Position numbers and translations under genes: made by a program
Shown: positions 9,514 to 18,690 of the stretch, one piece after another
Layout of the letters: the number at the start of each line of letters is the position of its first letter
Numbering within the stretch: the first letter of the stretch is position 1
Notes under the pieces: generated by a model
What the model was told of the DNA's origin: nothing
The model's input: the letters and a program-made list of their open reading frames with translations, nothing else
Database searches by the model: none
NCBI GenBank assembly: GCA_018857735.1
Contig: JABMCL010000979.1
Coordinates: 1,715,001-1,779,000, forward strand
Reading direction: 5' to 3'
DNA length: 64,000 nucleotides
Origin: Alviniconcha marisindica
Taxonomy: Eukaryota; Mollusca; Gastropoda; Provannidae

Positions 9514-9710
9514 TATCATTGGCGGGAGCTGCCACAAGTACCATTTTTGTCGCGACAAAAACACGTCTTTTGTCGCGACAAAAGTATGCTTGTCGTGAAA
9601 AAAATTATGTTTGTCGCGACAAAATATTTTTGTCGCCATAACATTTGTCGCGACAAACATAATTTTTGTCGCGACAAAAATGATACTTGTGGCAGCTCCC
9701 GCCAATGATA
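9514..9710. mobile_element. 197 bp palindromic element with seven TTGTCGCGACAA-type sites
   Basis: Perfect 27 bp terminal inverted repeats, starting TATCATTGGCGGGAGCTG, lie at 9514-9540 and 9684-9710. Inside are five exact copies of the self-complementary 12-mer TTGTCGCGACAA (9547, 9570, 9611, 9645 and 9666) and two degenerate ones (9590, 9630). Spacings are 23, 20, 21, 19, 15 and 21 bp, and the central site (9611-9622) sits at the symmetry axis. The whole piece could fold into one hairpin. It looks like a foldback MITE. No clear target duplication or coding sequence was seen. Confidence 0.8.
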
Positions 9711-9794
9711 TGAGACATGGACAGACACAAGACCATATGCACAGTCCTGCTCTGACTGCATGCCCTTGTAAGGCAACAAGAAACAATCAGACAC

Positions 9795-9994
9795 ACAGAG
9801 CTCAGGAGCTGTGTGAAAGTCGAGGTCGTGGCCGATGTCCTGGCATCTCCGTCCCTAATAATTCGTACTGTCTCCGTGGACGTAAAGCAACATCGAACTT
9901 GGTTATTTACAGAGGTCAGGAGCTGTGTGAAAAAAAGAGGTGGACGTCCTGGGCTCCCCGTCCCTAATAGTCCGTACTGTCTTTGTGGACGTAA
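9795..9994 (+). mobile_element. Family A fragments, copies 6 and 7, in tandem
   Basis: Two successive 5' halves (9795-9892 and 9911-9994), each running from AGCTGTGTGAAA to GTGGACGTAA, with CCGTCCCTAATA in the middle. Both lack the distal GACATCTGAGGAC block, so they resemble the mosaic copy at 5651-5745. Confidence 0.65.
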
Positions 9995-10058
9995 GTAAGT
10001 AAGTAAACTGGTGTTTAACGCCCAGTCAACCAGTGCGGTTATATCAGGGCGATTAGCT
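9989..10058 (-). mobile_element. SINE 3'-tail fragment (GGTTGACTGGGCG type)
   Basis: GTAAGTAAGTAAACTGG then GTTTAACGCCCAGTCAACCA and GGTTATATCAGGGCGAT is the reverse complement of the insert at 659-741. It abuts family A copy 7 directly. Confidence 0.7.
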
Positions 10059-10149
10059 GTGGACGTAAAGCAGCACCGTACAGCACTGGATGCTGTACTT
10101 GATTTGATCTTGATTTTGCTGCTGACGTCTTCACTACACTAGCTGACTG

Positions 10150-10150
<1 letters not shown>

Positions 10151-10245
<95 letters not shown>

Positions 10246-10290
10246 CTTCTTTTTTGGGAGGGTGGTTGGAGCGATGGGAGGTGGAGAGCG

Positions 10291-10326
<36 letters not shown>
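10151..10326. repeat. (TG)46 microsatellite and G33 homopolymer
   Basis: Uninterrupted TG repeat 10151-10243 and, after 50 bp, G33 at 10294-10326. Three overlapping open frames here are entirely Cys-Val and Gly translations of the repeats and are not genes. Confidence 0.95.
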
Positions 10327-10327
<1 letters not shown>

Positions 10328-10591
10328 GCGAGAGGTTGCGTATCTGTGTGTGGGTGTGGGGGGTGCGTGTGTGGATGCTGGGGAGGAGGGGATAGAGTGA
10401 GACATGTAATGCATTATTAAAATTTAATTAGGTTGTGTATTGTAATGCTTCATGTATAGCGCTTTCAGCCTCACACATGTATAGTCATAGAGGGATTCGG
10501 CGCATTAGAAATGCATTTATTATTATTAACACTGAATGTAAACGATGATCAGACAGATTTCAGACAGACTGACACAGGCAGTCAGAAACCC

Positions 10592-10660
10592 AGTAAGTAA
10601 GTAAACAAGGTGCTTAACGTCCACAGAAACCATAAGGCTTATTAGGGATGGGTAAGCCAG
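10592..10660 (-). mobile_element. tRNA-SINE 3'-tail fragment
   Basis: GTAAGTAAGTAAACAAGGTG, then TTAACGTCCACAGAAACC and ATAAGGCTTATTAGGGA, the reverse complement of the last 70 bp of the SINE at 38473-38810. Confidence 0.7.
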
Positions 10661-10716
10661 ACAAAGCCCAGTCAGTATGGGACAAATATATACAACAGAT
10701 TTGTCTCTGTGTCTCT

Positions 10717-11472
10717 GTTATGAGGTAACGTAGCAGGCAGATAGACTTCAAGACAAACATAAACGGACATGTTATGAGGCAACGTAGCAGGCAGACAGAA
10801 TTCAAGACAAACATAAACGGACATGTTATGAGGCAACGTAGCAGACAGATAGAATTCAAGACAAACATACGAACATGTTATAAGGCAACACAGCAGGCAG
10901 ACAGAATTCAAGACAAACATAAACGGACATGCTATGAGTCAACGTAGCAGACAGACAGAATTCAAGACAAACATAAACGGACATGTTATGAGGCAACGTA
11001 GCAGGCAGATAGAATATATTCAAGACAAACATAAACGGACATGTTATGAGTCAACGCAGCAGACAGACAGAATTCAAGACAAACATAAACGGACATGCTA
11101 TGAGTCAACGTAGCAGACAGACAGAATTCAAGACAGACATAAATGGACATGTTATGAGGCAACGTAGCAGGCAGATAGAATTCAAGACAAACATAAACGG
11201 ACATGTTATGAGTCAACGTAGCAGACAGACAGAATTCAAGACAAACATAAACGGACATGCTATGAGTCAACGTAGCAGACAGACAGAATTCAAGACAGAC
11301 ATAAATGGACATGTTATGAGGCAACGTAGCAGGCAGATAGAATTCAAGACAAACATAAACGGTCATGTTATGAGGCAACGTAGCAGACAGACAGAATTCA
11401 AGACAAACTTAAACGAACATGTTATGAGTCAACGTAGCAGACAGACAGAATTCAAGACAGACATAAACGGAC
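10717..11472. repeat. 54 bp minisatellite, about 14 copies
   Basis: The unit contains GAGGCAACGTAGCAGGCAGA, then CAGAATTCAAGACAAACATA and AACGGACATGTTAT; 756 bp equals 14 x 54. Because 54 is a multiple of three, one frame on each strand stays open: 18-residue repeats such as MSQRSRQTEFKTNINGHA on plus (11046-11528) and MSVYVCLEFCLSATLTHN on minus. From about 11046 the units follow a three-unit higher-order order (NINGHA, DINGHV, then the MRQ..IEF variant), repeated twice. I treat it as non-coding. Confidence 0.9.
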
Positions 11473-11532
11473 GAAATCACCAGACAGTTCTTGTCAGACA
11501 GGTAGCAGCCAGGCACCGCCAAGATTAGACTG

Positions 11533-11624
11533 GTACCGCCACAAACTCCAAGCACTGGTTTACCGTCGACATCCTTCCTTCAAGGAAGGTGCCAGAAAGC
11601 GTTGCTCGGAGTGTGCTACCGCCA
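11533..11624. mobile_element. 74 bp mini-MITE of family M with near-exact 9 bp duplication
   Basis: GTACCGCCA (11533-11541) and CTACCGCCA (11616-11624) bracket a 74 bp near-palindrome: CAAACTCCAAGCACTGG...CATCCTTCCTT joined to AAGGAAGGTGCC...TGCTCGGAGTGTG. Only the terminal inverted repeats of family M remain. Confidence 0.75.
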
Positions 11625-11631
11625 GTCTGGG

Positions 11632-11670
11632 TGAAATCCACTGAGCGAGAAAGAGCTCAGTGATGAAATC
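11632..11670. mobile_element. 25 bp hairpin insertion with 7 bp duplication
   Basis: TGAAATC at 11632-11638 and 11664-11670 flanks CACTGAG(11639-11645)-CGAGAAAGAG-CTCAGTG(11656-11662) plus one base. A related hairpin is at 13191-13236. The repeat count is small, so an element is inferred rather than proven. Confidence 0.45.
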
Positions 11671-11949
11671 ACACTGCATTCGAGCCATGGGCCTATATAC
11701 ACTGTATATAAATATAGTTCCATAATTCAAGCACAGCGCCAGTCCCGGGCTGTGTGTCGCAATGGTGATTTTGGCCAGACAGACCCAGAGAGGCAGTCAG
11801 AAAGATACACAGACAATCAGACAGATACAAACATAAAGACACAAAGACACAGATCAATCAATTAAGACACAAAGACACAGATCAATCAATCAATCAAAGA
11901 CACAGAAAACTGATAAAAAGATCGTCAGACATATACAGTCATGCAGACA

Positions 11950-12143
11950 GACTAGTGACGATGATGATGTAGAGCTTCATGCCCTCGGATGTCGGTTGAC
12001 GTATTAGGGACAAACTGTGACCAATGCCTAGGCATGGTTCAGTGTTGCTTTACGTCCACAGAAACCGTAAGACTCATTAGGACGGAAAGCCCAGGACGGC
12101 CACCTCGACTTTCACACAGCTCCTGAACTCTGAGACTAGCGAC
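11950..12143 (-). mobile_element. Family A copy 8 with 10 bp target duplication
   Basis: GACTAGTGAC (11950-11959) and GACTAGCGAC (12134-12143), one mismatch, bracket a 174 bp reverse copy. It starts with GATGATGATG, the complement of the (ATC)n tail. Confidence 0.82.
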
Positions 12144-12340
12144 AAACAAAAGATCATACTCATACCAGTACAGCCGCGACCAGTCCTTGTGCGGCAGTAT
12201 GAAAGGCTAGACAATTAGTCAGACAGATACAAGCATACACGGACAGACACTGAGACAACTGAACAGTCTTAGATCAACAGCCAGGACACAGGCATGCAGA
12301 CAGATAGACAAATCATACTCAGTCCAGCCGCACACGACGG

Positions 12341-12539
12341 CAAGAAGAAGAAGAAGAAAAAGGAGGAGGAGGAGGAGAAGGCGGAAGAAGAAGAAGAAGA
12401 AGAAGAAGAAGAAGAGGAGGAGGAGGCGGAAGAAGAAGAAGAAGAAGAGGAGGAGGAGGAGGAGGAGAAGAAGAAGAAGAAGAAGAAGAAGAAGAAGAAG
12501 AAGAAGAAGAAGAAGAAGAAGAAGAAGAAGAAGAAGAAG

Positions 12540-12598
<59 letters not shown>

Positions 12599-12600
12599 GA
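12341..12600. repeat. Compound (AAG/AGG)n-(AAC)n trinucleotide repeat
   Basis: Almost pure purine from 12341 to 12540, broken by single C residues near 12382 and 12427, then about 19 AAC units to 12600. The last 110 purines are uninterrupted. Open frames on both strands are Lys/Glu, Leu/Phe/Ser or Asn translations and are rejected as genes. Confidence 0.95.
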
Positions 12601-12629
12601 CGGCAATATTGCCCTGCCCTGCCCTGGCC

Positions 12630-13340
12630 AGTCCTCGTACGGCAGTATGAAAGGCTAGATAAACTCAAGCAGGGAGACAGATACCGGGCATGCATGGGCA
12701 GACAGACAGATCATACTCAGTCCGACAAAGACAGACAGTTCATACTCAGTCAACCACAGCAGCCGTACAGCTAGAGCCAGTCCTTGTACGGCAGTATGAA
12801 AGGCTAGACAGACTTAGGCAGTCAGACACTGACGGTGATACTGGGCATTCATGGGAAGACAGACAGATCATACTCAGTCCGACAAAGACAGACAGATCAT
12901 ACTCAGTCAATCACAGCAGCCGTACAGCTAAAGCCCAGTCCTTGTACGGCAGCATGAAAGGCTAGACAGACCCAGGCAGTCATACACTGTGATACCGGGC
13001 ACGAATGGGCAGACAGACAGATCATACTCAGTCCGGCAAAGACAGACAGATCACACGGCTCAGTCAGTCACAGCAGCCGTACAGTCAGAGGCATACAGAC
13101 GTGAAAGGCTAGACAGACTCAGGCAGTCTGACCATGGACCTATATATAGGTCCATGAGTCACTGAGACACTGTGATACCGGGCATGCACGGGCAGACACC
13201 ACTGAGTTAGAAAGAGTGTCTAGCTCAGTGGCAGACGCACAGACAGACAGATTATGCTCTGTCCCGCACAGGCAGACATATCACTCTCAGTCACGCACAG
13301 CGGCCGCACAGCCGCCACCAGCCCTTGTGCGGCAGTGTGA
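12630..13340. repeat. About 150 bp tandem repeat, 3-4 copies
   Basis: Units start at CAGTCCTTGTACGGCAGTAT (about 12630, 12778 and 12937, with decayed ones near 12181 and 13317). They contain ATACCGGGCATGCATGGGCA, GACAGACAGATCATACTCAG (twice per unit) and ACAGCAGCCGTACAGC. The last copy is interrupted by the 24 bp perfect palindrome CATGGACCTATA/TATAGGTCCATG (13133-13156). Confidence 0.8.
13191..13236. mobile_element. 32 bp hairpin insertion with 7 bp duplication
   Basis: GGCAGAC at 13191-13197 and 13230-13236 flanks CCACTGAG (13199-13206), a TTAGAAAGAGTGTCTAG loop and CTCAGTGG (13224-13231). It shares CACTGAG..AGAAAGAG..CTCAGTG with 11632-11670. Confidence 0.45.
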
Positions 13341-13427
13341 AAAGCTACAGGGACTCCGGCACTGAATCAGGGTGAGTCGGTTTGGCCTAGCGGTAAGGCG
13401 TTGGGCTGGTAAGCGGAGGGACCTCAG

Positions 13428-14050
13428 CAAACTCCAAGCACTGGTTTACGACGTCCTTCCTGATGATGATGATGAAGTGATGCTTAATGTCCTCAGATGT
13501 CAGTTGACATATTAGGGACAAGTTGTGACCAATGCCGAAGCACGGTGCAATAATTTTTTACGTCCACGGAAACCAGAAGGCTCGTTAGGACGGACAGCCC
13601 AGGACGGCCACCTCGACTCTCACACAGCTCCTGAACTATGAGTCCTTCCTTCAACCGGCACTGCCGTATTTAATTACGCCATAGGTCCCTGAAAACTCGA
13701 GCAGTTTTTGTTGTTGGTGCTCAAACTGTAGTAAGTTCGTTACAAACAACTCAGATTATATCAGACGTTTACTTTATGTTGCTTACCATGTTGCTTACGC
13801 CAGCTCAAATAAAACCAAAATCATTTGAATCGAGACGGACCCTTTTTATTTTACCCGGGTGGATGCGTCTCATGTTTACGTGCGTGCTTGGGCGCTTGTT
13901 GCTTCCACAATCTTATCAGTACCGAAACCTTTCGGAGGGCGCTGACCGCGTCGGTGGACAGCTGCGCGGAGATAAAGAGTGCCCCTTCAGTGGCGTAACC
14001 AAATCTGACAGAGTTTGGAGGAAGGTGCCGGAAAGCGGTGCTCGCAGTGT
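13428..14050 (+). mobile_element. Family M foldback MITE inside the SINE
   Basis: Flanked by GGACCTCAG and GGACCTCGG (9 bp, one mismatch). Ends are CAAACTCCAAGCACTGG and GCTCGCAGTGTG. The interior resembles 21371-21797 and 28738-29137: GTTGGTGCTCAAACTGTAG, a CAAATAAAACCAAAATCATT block, and GGCGTAACCAAATCTG near the right end. The 9 bp duplication recalls Mutator-type elements, but no transposase is present and the superfamily is only a guess. Confidence 0.75.
13453..13650 (-). mobile_element. Family A copy 9 inside the family M element
   Basis: GTCCTTCCT is exactly repeated at 13453-13461 and 13642-13650. The 180 bp between begins with GATGATGATGATG and ends CACACAGCTCCTGAAC. This is the youngest layer of a three-level nest. 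Confidence 0.88.
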
Positions 14051-14253
14051 GGGACCTCGGTGCGACTAAATCTGCTTCGGCTCTCCTTTCATTTCAAAAG
14101 TTGTGGTCTGTGGACACTGTCTTGTGACTTTGTTCCTCACACTTATGAAACATTAAAATGGCTCTCATCGCTGCCCTATCTTAATGCAGAAGTCATTCTG
14201 GTGGTGATAGTGTAACGATAGGTATATAATCTCCCTCTACCCACACCTCCATA

Positions 14254-14287
<34 letters not shown>

Positions 14288-14358
14288 TTCTCCCCGTCAC
14301 TAATTTCTGTGGACGTTAAGCACCATGTTTAGGCAGTCTCGCTTTTGGCTAAGATCCT

Positions 14359-14672
14359 GAGTTCAGGAGCTGTGTGAAAGTCGAGGTGGCCGTCCTGGGC
14401 TTTCCGTCCTAATGAGCCTTATCGTTTCTGTGGACGTAAAGCAACACTGAACTATGCTTTAGCATTGGTCACAGTTTGTCCCTAATATGTCAACCGACAT
14501 CTGTGGACATTAAGCAACACAACAGCAGAAGCAAGTGTCAGAGCTCAGGAGCTGTGTGAAAGTCGAGGTGGCCGTCCTGGGCTCCAGGACGTAAAGCAAC
14601 ATTAAACCATGCTTCGGCATTGGTCACAGTTTGTCCCTAATATGTCAACCCGACATCCGAGGACATTACTGA
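14359..14672 (+). mobile_element. Family A copies 10 and 11 in tandem
   Basis: Copy 10 (14359-14519) is nearly complete: GAGTTCAGGAGCTGTGTGAA to GGACATTAAGCAACAC. Copy 11 (about 14540-14672) lacks about 30 bp in the middle, going from GGGCTCCA straight to GGACGTAAAGC. No clear target duplications were found. Confidence 0.78.
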
Positions 14673-14917
14673 GCTCTACATCATCAGGCTGTCACTGAGA
14701 TACAGGCATACACGGACAGACAGACAGACAGACAGACAGACAAAAGACAGTGAGTAATACTCAGTCCAGCACAGCCAGCCGAGGCCAGTCCATGAGAGGC
14801 GATATGCAGAAAGGCGTACAGACGACACTTGCTTCGTTCCTCGATGAACTTGCGCAGGCCCTTCACCGTACTGCAGCCTGCAGTCATGGAGAGATGTTAT
14901 TATCATTGATATTATTG

Positions 14918-14942
14918 TTTGCTGCAACAATGCAACAATAAC

Positions 14943-15033
<91 letters not shown>

Positions 15034-15310
15034 CAAACAAAAAACACACGCACAAAAACAACAACAACAATGTTTGCTGCAACCACGCAGAGATAAACAA
15101 AAAATATTTTTCTTTTCTTTTTTCTATTGTTTGCAGCAACCACGCTGAGATTGTTTTACTGTTTGCTGCAACCATGCAAACTAAAAGAAAAAAGAAAAAA
15201 AGGTTACCATTGTTTGCTGCAACCACGCAGACATTTTTCATGCATTTTTATTGCTTGCTGCAACCATGCAGAGATTGTTTTACTAATTGTTTGCTGCAAC
15301 CATGCACCAA
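14918..15310. repeat. (CA)n microsatellite and dispersed TTTGCTGCAACC motif
   Basis: CA repeat at 14943-15031. A motif of about 20 bp, TTGTTTGCTGCAACCATGCA, with a related GAGATTGTTT tail, occurs seven times (14918, 15070, 15129, 15161, 15211, 15253, 15289). Spacers of A/T-rich sequence vary in length, so this is an irregular tandem array. Confidence 0.8.
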
Positions 15311-15331
15311 CACTAAAAACAGGAAAACTGG

Positions 15332-15334
<3 letters not shown>

Positions 15335-15388
<54 letters not shown>

Positions 15389-15783
15389 TCAGACATTTCT
15401 CATAATATTTTCATTGCTGGAAGCCAGCAGCAAGCTTAATCGAAAAAGACTTCGACATTTGTAGAATTTTGGCGGGATGAATAACACTCTTAAAAATCTT
15501 AGCAGAGGGCAACAGAGGCAAAATGTAACTCAGTTTTTTGTGTGCGTAACTCTGTATAATGGGCAAATCAGGTCACTATCAGTATGTCTTTTATACTGGT
15601 AACAATGTACAGCAATGTCTGAGATAGCCAATCGAAACCTTTGTCATTATAAATGTCAAATGCCTATCATTATTCGTCATCAAATACGTTTTCGCATCTC
15701 TCTATTTTCAACATAGAAATGCAGTTTTTGCCATCTGCAAACAATTAATTTTTCACATACACGCACGCACGCACACACGCAGT

Positions 15784-15818
<35 letters not shown>

Positions 15819-15996
15819 CACACACACACACACATACATATATATATGTATGTAAAAACTGGTTCACTCCTCTTATATATATATGTAAAAACTGGTTCAC
15901 TCCTCTTACACACTGACTGAACTGACCATAATATAACAAAATCTATACTGATACAACGTACGGCATCGAACATCAGAGACTGACCCAATTTCTATT

Positions 15997-16067
<71 letters not shown>
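15335..16067. repeat. (TA)n, (CA)n and (GA)n microsatellites
   Basis: TA repeat 15335-15386; CA repeats about 15785-15832, followed by two copies of GTAAAAACTGGTTCACTCC (15852 and 15885); GA repeat 16001-16067. No gene is visible between them. Confidence 0.9.
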
Positions 16068-16070
<3 letters not shown>

Positions 16071-16519
16071 GGACTGATTAGGGAGAGAGAGAAGGAGGAG
16101 GAGGTGTTAGTTCTTGGATTTTAACGTCCCGTCAATCGTGCTTGGTCGCCTGAGGATCACAAGAGTCCTACAAGTTCAATATCAGTTAACGGCATTTTTA
16201 TAAATACGAGGACGCTACATTGAAGTGTGATAAACGCATAAATGCAAGTCAAACTGTGTACGATGGCAGCACCGTTTATATTATTATCGGTGACCTTGGA
16301 CTGACTGAACTGCCATGAAAACAGCAATTCAGCGCCGCGACTATTAGTTCTTATCCGATCAAGCTCACACACTTTATGTGATTGTTAAATACATGGGTAA
16401 TAATATTCTCAGTTTTCTGGACTTCACTGTAGTCCGCACGTGGAATGGTACTACTGACAACAATTAAAGGGGCTCTGACAAAAAGGCCTTGCCAGCTCAG
16501 TCGAACTTAATGCAGATGC

Positions 16520-16770
16520 TTAATGGCTTTGGCGCACGCTAGTGCTGATTGAGTAAGATATTTACCAGACCTCAATGCCCCCTCTCTCTTTCTCTCTAAC
16601 TCGAACAGTGGGCAGATATGGCTTTGGCGCACGCGAGTTCTGATTTAGTAACATATTCACCAGACCTTAGTGAAAGCCGCCTCTGTCTCTAATTCGAACA
16701 GTGGGCAGATACGGCTTTGGCACACGCTAGTGCTGATTTAGTAACATATTCACTAGAACCGAAAGCCCCG

Positions 16771-16829
<59 letters not shown>

Positions 16830-16830
16830 A
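16520..16830. repeat. About 95 bp tandem repeat, three copies, ending in (CT)n
   Basis: Units begin at ATGGCTTTGGCGCACGCTAG (16523), again near 16619 and 16710 (ACGGCTTTGGCACACG). They share GCTGATTTAGTAACATATTC, CAGACCT and CTAATTCGAACAGTGGGCAG. A CT repeat follows at 16773-16825. Confidence 0.8.
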
Positions 16831-17171
16831 ATCGTATTTGTTTTACTCTATACGACTAACACTGAAAATGTTGTGCTTTGCGAAACCACAGGAAGTGTAG
16901 TCAGCATGTAAGGGCCATTGTCCACACCCACACCCACAGGATGATAGCTTGCTACACAGATATCGGAAAAAGTCCGTGGAGACTTCGCCCAAAATTACAT
17001 TAATTTATTCAAACGTACATGGTACGGGACGCACCAAGCTGAACGGCAAAACTAGTTCATCAGCTAGTAGTTCACCATGTTCCGGCTTCAGTCGCTTCTA
17101 CCAAAGATATTTATAATCTTTAATTGTACCACAGCCGGTCGACTTAGTGGACAAAGGCGGGCGGGTATATC

Positions 17172-17220
<49 letters not shown>

Positions 17221-18387
17221 CACACACGCACTGCCAACTTTCGCTTAGCCCTATGCACAGCTACAGCATGTAGATGGGCTCGGCAAGCCTACTGGGTCGC
17301 TGCAATGTAAAGCTGTTATTGCCCTCGGGGATTTGGCTCACTGCCAGCCGAGCAAATCGTGCCGAACCCCGCACGCATGCGCAAACCGGGCCCTTGTTTT
17401 TGGAGTTCCGACCTTGCTGTTGCTACTTGCTGTGTATGGTGCCCAAATATTGTCAAAACTGAATGATGACAAGAGTAAACTTCAAGTGCACTGCTTTGAA
17501 CAGCCTCAAGAATACGGTTTGACCTGGTGTATGGCCGACCAAAATATCCAGATGGATAAAATCAGCTCCTGGTCAAGCATCTGACGCGTCAAACTCTTTT
17601 TCAACTCCGGCGGGACAGCAACTGACTGTCGCCGCCGTTAAGTTCTGCTGCCTACGGTGACCAAGTAGCGCCGGTGTGCCCGTGCTAAGGGTGATGGACG
17701 GATGGTTGGGTAGTGTGGGTTACTAAATTCCAGCGGACGAATTTGCCGCTGTGTTGCAACTTCCAACATTAACGGCAACTGCAACTATTAACCGTCCAGA
17801 CAAGACTGAGTCTTATTAGTCCGGCTGTATATAAGAATGCCTCATTTATTCAAGGGTGAAGCAAATTCAGCCATAAAGAACTGATAAAAGGATACTGGCA
17901 CACAGAAAACATCCGAAAACAGCTCACGTTTACAATGCAGAATGAGTGCTCCGAGTAGCCCCCCCCCCCACCCCCCCAATTCCACTCAGTACTGTGAGAC
18001 GACCGTTTTGTGTGTGTGTGTGGGGGGGGGGGGGAGGGGTAGGGTCAAGTTTATTTTCTCAGAGTCAAGTTTGTAAACTGACTATGCAAAAGGATCGAGC
18101 ACTCGTGTTCTTTATTTCAGCATCGCAATCATAGAAAATGATGGCGACAAGATTGGAATGATTTTTACGTGAAAACTTCCTCGAGTCTGCCCTCGAGTGA
18201 CATTGTGGGGATTCCGATATTTGAATTGTAGAAGAAAAAAAGGAGTAGGCCTACTTCAGGATTTTGTTGGGTTTGTTTGGCTTCGGGTATTGGCGTTTTC
18301 TGGTTGAAATAAATAACACTATTGACCGAAAACATTTTTGCTGCATTCAGTGTTTCACCAATCGCTCGTCATACATACACAGCTTAC
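16831..18387. other. No exon recognised
   Basis: CA repeat about 17175-17218, C- and G-rich stretches near 17959-18035. A plus-strand frame (about 17333-17584) has a hydrophobic run GVPTLLLLLAVYGAQIL but no ATG before it and no matching splice partner. Later exons of the amidohydrolase would be expected on the minus strand at or left of here; none was identified. Confidence 0.4.
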
Positions 18388-18690
18388 CCGCACTGCCTGC
18401 ATCGACAGCAGTAGTAACACCACGTGATAGGCACCGCCCGTCTAGGTTGAGCCCAAGCGGCGTCACGTGCTCGTATGCATGAACGTGGCAGTCGATGAGG
18501 CCAGGGGTCACAAGACACTCATTTGCATCTATTATCCTCCTCGCGCCGCCGTCAGCGCCACCTAGCTGAACTCCGCCATGATTGTCGACGTGAGCGATGC
18601 GGCCATCTTGAATGTACAGGTCGCCTTGAGTGTCCAAACCGTTCGCTGGATCGATTATACGGCCGCCTGTGATCACCAAATCTTCCATCG
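18388..18690 (-). CDS. Amidohydrolase (deacetylase Atu3266/Oant_2987-like), exon 2 with start codon
   Basis: ATG at 18688-18686 starts 100 complete codons, and the exon ends in phase 1 at 18388 before a GTAAGC donor. The N-terminus has the family signature MEDLVITGGRIIDPANGL. LVTPGLIDCHVHAYEHVTPL (residues 59-78) contains the HxH metal ligands H68 and H70, and RGVTTAVDAGSAG (89-101) closes the first conserved block. The best-studied relatives are bacterial zinc amidohydrolases of about 380-400 residues that remove acetyl groups from hydroxy-acid or amino-acid-like substrates; the substrate here is unknown. CTCTTTATAG directly before CGATGG looks like a splice acceptor, so the ATG opens exon 2. 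The remaining two thirds (later His, carboxylated Lys, Asp ligands) lie in exons I did not find. Family assignment is strong, exact function uncertain. Confidence 0.82.

Larger units (their letters stand above)
13371..14335 (+). mobile_element. tRNA-derived SINE split by a nested MITE
   Basis: The 5' part (13371-13427) has the A-box region TTTGGCCTAGCGGTAAGGCG. The 3' part (14051-14335) continues with GACCTCGGTGCGACTAAATC, GTGGTCTGTGGACACTGTCT, C33 (14255-14287) and TTCTGTGGACGTTAAGCACC. Intact copies at 23283-23606 (minus) and 38485-38798 show that the two parts belong together. The B box is degraded here (GGTGCGACTAAATC). Confidence 0.82.

Noticed and set aside
10717..11472. CRISPR-like array
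   Set aside because: Eukaryotic context; the units are contiguous 54 bp tandem repeats with no unique spacers.
12219..12695. Long frames of poly-Leu, poly-Ser, poly-Glu/Lys and poly-Asn
   Set aside because: Entirely produced by the trinucleotide repeat at 12341-12600.
14676..15464. Frames of 155-181 codons with Cys-Val or Thr-His runs
   Set aside because: Built on the CA and TA microsatellites; no unique protein sequence of any length.
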